Shown here piece by piece: positions 60,001 through 64,000 of a DNA stretch of 64,000 bases; the first letter of the stretch is position 1; each line of letters begins with the position of its first letter. The notes beneath the pieces were generated by a model. That model made no database searches and was not told where the DNA came from. It saw nothing but the letters and a program-made list of their open reading frames with translations. The DNA is from Mactra quadrangularis (taxonomy: Eukaryota; Mollusca; Bivalvia; Venerida; Mactridae), in contig CM046301.1 of NCBI GenBank assembly GCA_025267735.1, forward strand, positions 10,991,190 to 11,055,189, written 5' to 3'. The translations under genes were made by a program, and so were the position numbers.

Positions 60001-60180
60001 AGAACTTCCTGGTTTGTCGTAGTATTTGAAGGAATATACAATCATGTAGTTGCTATAATTGATTATGTACAAAATGTAAATAAAATTATGACATTCCTAT
60101 GTGATTCTTGATAAATTGGGTCACCCAATTTGCTGCAAGATTTCTTTGCAACACGTAGACCACATTTTTGTGAGCATATA

Positions 60181-60470
60181 CATGGGTGAAAGTTTAGTAG
60201 TAATACTAATTTCAATATTTTTAGAATAATGGCATTAGTCCACAAAACTAGTGGGTGTCTGGGACAATTACTATTTAGTTCAGGCAATCAAAATTTTTCA
60301 AAAAAGCTTCAAACAAGATATAATGTTCGCTACTAAAATGATGTTTTCGGGCAACCACTGTCCTATCGTAATTTTGTAAACTGTTACATGATGTAATTTA
60401 AAAAGAATCTGTCTATCTCAGTATTATTAAAGTAGGTTTTCAGTATTATAACTTTCAAGATCCACCCGTG
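60181..60470. repeat. CATGGGTGAAAGTT-family copy interrupted by another repeat
   Basis: Left half from 60181 (CATGGGTGAAAGTTTAGTAG), right half about 60396-60470 ending TCCACCCGTG. Between them lies a copy of the GGTTGCCTGAA repeat in reverse (about 60228-60395), which gives a relative age: the inserted repeat is younger. Confidence 0.65.
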
Positions 60471-62389
60471 CGAATACCAATACTGACCCTGGTACCAAGT
60501 ACCCGTATACAAACCCTAACAATAGTAGCTGATCATAATTGTGTTCAATAGAATGCAAGAATAGATTTCACGTCCTATGCTGAAGGTAATGAAATGGAAT
60601 TTTAAAAATTTACTGACTTTATCTTTTCCATTCTGTCTTTGATATTCTTGTAGAATGCATTCTTTGAAATCATGAATTATTAAATATGAAAGATTTTCTG
60701 CATGTTCCAGATGTGATGAATATTTGACGAGTTTATTACACATTGTTGTGAAGACTTGTCGTTGGATTGATGTTTAAATGAGTAAAGTGTAACAAGACTC
60801 TCTCTCTCTTTCTTTATGATATTTATACTGTTATGGTTTAGTTCATCTGAAGTGTGTTGTGTGGCCAGTATATGAATTTCAGGAGCACTTCTGTAAGGAA
60901 ATGGAATAATGGCAGTTTGGTGGTTTTCAAAAGTGTTTTTGTTGCATACAAATTCTATGAAACAGCTTTGCTTCAGTCTAGCTAATCCAAGATACTTTTA
61001 CGAACAAACGGTCCATAATTGTCACAAATGAAAAATGTACTGATCAAGCGTGCTGTGCAAAAGTAGTATAACTACATGTAAGCAAAGAAGGATGTAGACT
61101 AGTTTTTCTCTGAATCAAGAATGTCAACCCACAGTATGATTCTTTCCATCTAACTTTTTGTGGCAAACTTTATTTTGCAGAAGTAGAACCATCGAAGGCA
61201 ACACATAAACTATTCAATAAATTTTTATGCAATCTGTCATTCTAATACAAAACCTAAGCATTTTCTCTCAGATGTTTCATTGTCTTTATTTTATCTACAT
61301 CTTTAAAAGATGTATAGACAATCTTTATTATGTAAATAAAACCAGTCTAATCCACTTAGATCAACAGGCATCAGACAAATCCCCCCCTCCCACCACCATC
61401 CATCCATTAATCCAAAACTCTAAAATTCTTCTATCACTCTGCTGTGTTTATTGTACCCGAGATGGGCTGTTTACAACATATTACCATCAAACCATCTCTC
61501 TCTCGCTGTATATTGATTTCTATTGGAGACAATTGTAATATATTGTGATATTTGAGTAATCTATTGGGGGAGTAATTCAATTGTAATCCCTGATAATGAT
61601 TCATACCATATAGAATCTATACATTTCATACTTTGCATCATAAATAGCTAAGGTCATAGAAAGTTTATTTATAGATTTTCATTCCCTGTCCTGCCTCTCA
61701 AAATAGCGCCACCCTGGCTTCTACCTGCCCAAATTTCTTAATATTTCTATTTGGAAAAAACTTAGCAAAAAAGTTGAAAATGTTGGTCAATCAGCTTTAC
61801 ATCAAACTTGCCTGAACCAAATGTAGGTCGAATGTTGAGCCCTGAAGTTAAGCCCCTAACCGCCCATTTTTCAAAACTAAACGAGAATTTTTCAGAAACT
61901 TCGTAAGAATCTAATAATTAATGTTCTAATCCCTAACCTCTATTGTTGTTGGATGAAAACTGTAGTCACCTAACTATATAATATGTCATTGATCAATACT
62001 CTTAATTTATTCCATGTTTTTATTAATGGTTATGTGATGCGTTGATCATTAATTGTAAATTATGTTGGTATTTTATGCTAAGTGAAAGGATTGGCTTTGT
62101 GGGTGAACTTGATCAATTATCAATAGGAAACCTGATCAGCTTTCTTGTATTATGTTAATATGATGCCTCTATTTAAATATTGATAATAAAGAAATAACTT
62201 ACAGTTGTCCATATTTTTATGGTATAATAAAATATAGGCATTAGCTTTGATGCATGTAGGAGTTAAATCAACTGTGCATCTAACTATTTTATCATGAAAT
62301 TATGTTTGGTAAATGCCTCTATCCTTTTATTATGCAAATGCATGTGTCTTTGCTAGAATTAGGGATTTAATTCAGCTATTTTTCCCTGA

Positions 62390-63060
62390 TGAAGTCTTAG
62401 GGGGCCTAATTGGTGAGTAGGTTCTATCAGTTGGAATACTTGGATTTTATGATAGAATTTTTCAATGTAAGGATTATAAAATATTTTATTTAGTATCTTT
62501 CTTGATGATTCAGATATAAACAAGTGCTGTGAAACATAGATAGCTTTTCACACAAACAATACTTTGCTTGTTTTTCAGTCAAATTAAAGGATTTACAACA
62601 AAATCTAAGTTGACCAATTGGCATTGTAAAGTAAGGATAAAATCTGAGTACTTCAACGTATAAGGGACTTTAGTCAGTTATTTCCCCTTGTATACGCTTC
62701 AAATAGGTAGGTCCTATTAGTTGGATTACTCGGATTTTACCCTTACTTTTCAATGTCAACTTGCCAAAATTAATCTTTAATAACTATTTTGTAAATCATT
62801 TAATTTGTTTGAAATTCAAGTTTTTTTAGTGTAAAGAACTATATAAATTTTATCACTTCTGTTAATATCTAAATTAACAAGAAAGATATTAGATGAAATA
62901 TTTTGTTATCCTTACAAGTTACATAGGAATGTAATGATAAAATCTGAGGATTCCAACTGTAAGGACCTACTTACCAATTGGATTGCTTCAGATTTTATCA
63001 GGGAGAGATAACTGACTAAAGTACCTAATTGGACTATTAACCTACTTGAAGGGTATGGAA
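62390..63060. repeat. Cluster of alternating foldback blocks
   Basis: A phrase close to AGGTCCTATTAGTTGGATTA then CTCGGATTTTA occurs at about 62420-62455 and 62705-62740. Its reverse complement (TAAAATCTGAG...) occurs at about 62638-62670 and 62937-62960, and the forward form again near 62985. TAACTGACTAAAGT and its complement also recur. The cluster could form several alternative hairpins. Confidence 0.6.
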
Positions 63061-63099
63061 GAGAAAATAACTTACTAATGTCCATTTTTCATAGGCCAT

Positions 63100-63680
63100 T
63101 GGGCTTGCATTTGTTGGGATTGATGGTGAAATGACCTTTACTTCATGCCAGTTAGCAAAATCGGCTTTTGTCCCATATTTAAGCACAACCACTCTCAGTT
63201 TAGCCAATCAAAACGTTTTCTTGTGAAACTAAAACGGCGGTTAAAAAGTCGAGCAAAGATAGCTACAATACTCTCAATCTGATTAAAACCCGATCTAAAA
63301 TTTTACCACTCGCTAATTTAGATCTGGCCTTTTCCAAATGAAGGTCACGTTCAGGTGACCTTTTCTCATCATAATGTTCATGACGAAATTGTTATGATAC
63401 GTAACTTGTTTACATCGTCTACGTCACACAATTTGAAATTAGCCACCCAATCGCAGACTGTGAAAAATACCGCTGTTAAATTAACATGCAAACCTCAGTC
63501 TAAAAATAGAAATTACGAAATCAAAATGTGATTAATAGTGCTTTCGTCTAGATGAAAGCTACGCATTGATTGGTCGACACGAAGTTCATCTCGACGTGAC
63601 CTTGCATTGACTAAGTAGAGATCCAGTACGACAACACTCTACAGGATCTCTGTTTACGGAGATTGCAATACTCTCAAATT
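63100..63680. repeat. Probable dispersed repeat at window end
   Basis: Contains GCTACAATACTCTCAATCTG early and the related GATTGCAATACTCTCAAATT late, plus inverted AAGGTCACGTTCAGGTGACC within. I see no frame or splice signals. Assignment as a repeat rests on the internal repetition only. Confidence 0.35.
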
Positions 63681-64000
63681 TGAAATATCTACTCTACTGG
63701 CTATTTCCTATATCAAGTTTGTTTTACATGATATTACATAAAAAACATATAACTTCTCAGATGTACAACATATCTGTTTGTTTATCTCTGCATATTTCTG
63801 GTAATTTGATAAACTAATTTACAAGTTTATATATTTGATAGGTGTTATCATCCCTTGCACATATGTCAGTGTATGAAATGGAAAATTGTTTATTTTACTA
63901 CAGGTATTTAAAAAAAAACATGCATTATTGAAAGATGTTCGTTAAAAAGTTGATCATTTTGCAAGTTTGTCATGGTACATGATATTATTGATTGGCTTAG

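Larger units (their letters stand above)
51885..64000. other. Repeat-rich region, probable PPP3R1 intron 3; no exon recognised
   Basis: I looked for the EF-hand 2 end, EF-hands 3 and 4 and the calcineurin B C-terminus and saw none on the plus strand. No other gene with domains or spliced frames is apparent on either strand. The content is AT-rich sequence, SINEs, MITEs and one miRNA-like hairpin, annotated separately. Confidence 0.6.

Overview
The window looks like nuclear DNA of a bivalve mollusc (species not determined). It is visibly AT-rich and intron-rich, with GT-AG introns. It is packed with small DNA transposons, tRNA-derived SINEs and repeats of a kind I associate with bivalve genomes: the TGACCTTGACCTTTGACC array, GGAC-tailed elements and a LINE fragment of bivalve type. 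Three conserved animal genes can be rebuilt exon by exon. Each keeps a continuous reading frame across every junction.

Layout. 1-3.5 kb: intergenic, with a GGCGGATCC-type mobile element and a reverse-transcriptase fragment. 3.9-23.9 kb, plus strand: the full coding region of BAZ1A/ACF1, a chromatin-remodelling subunit (25 coding exons, 1564 codons). 23.9-28.7 kb: a convergent interval with 3' UTR and intergenic DNA. 28.8-45.55 kb, minus strand: complete EEF1G, elongation factor 1 gamma (11 exons, 428 residues), with a 7.9-kb intron full of nested transposons. 45.55-45.68 kb: a 126-bp head-to-head promoter. 45.68-51.9 kb, plus strand: the first three coding exons of calcineurin B (PPP3R1). 51.9-64 kb: repeat-rich DNA without a recognisable exon, probably its long third intron.

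The three genes do not form a pathway. BAZ1A partners the ISWI ATPase in nucleosome spacing. EEF1G is a structural subunit of the elongation factor 1B complex. PPP3R1 is the Ca2+-binding regulatory subunit of calcineurin. EEF1G and PPP3R1 are divergently transcribed from one short interval. The EEF1G side carries a pyrimidine-tract (TOP-like) start and a TATA-like box at matching spacing.

The rest of the interest lies in the repeats. Three hAT-like elements have 8-bp target duplications (two exact, one 7 of 8). A second group with CAG-type ends has 5-6-bp duplications. Two short palindromic families (ends CAGTCATCGCCTTAA and CATGGGTGAAAGTT) recur in both orientations and nest in each other. 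There is a perfect 80-bp palindrome, an intronic hairpin beside a splice acceptor, a miRNA-precursor-like hairpin, and a tandem array whose unit contains a nuclear-receptor-type motif.
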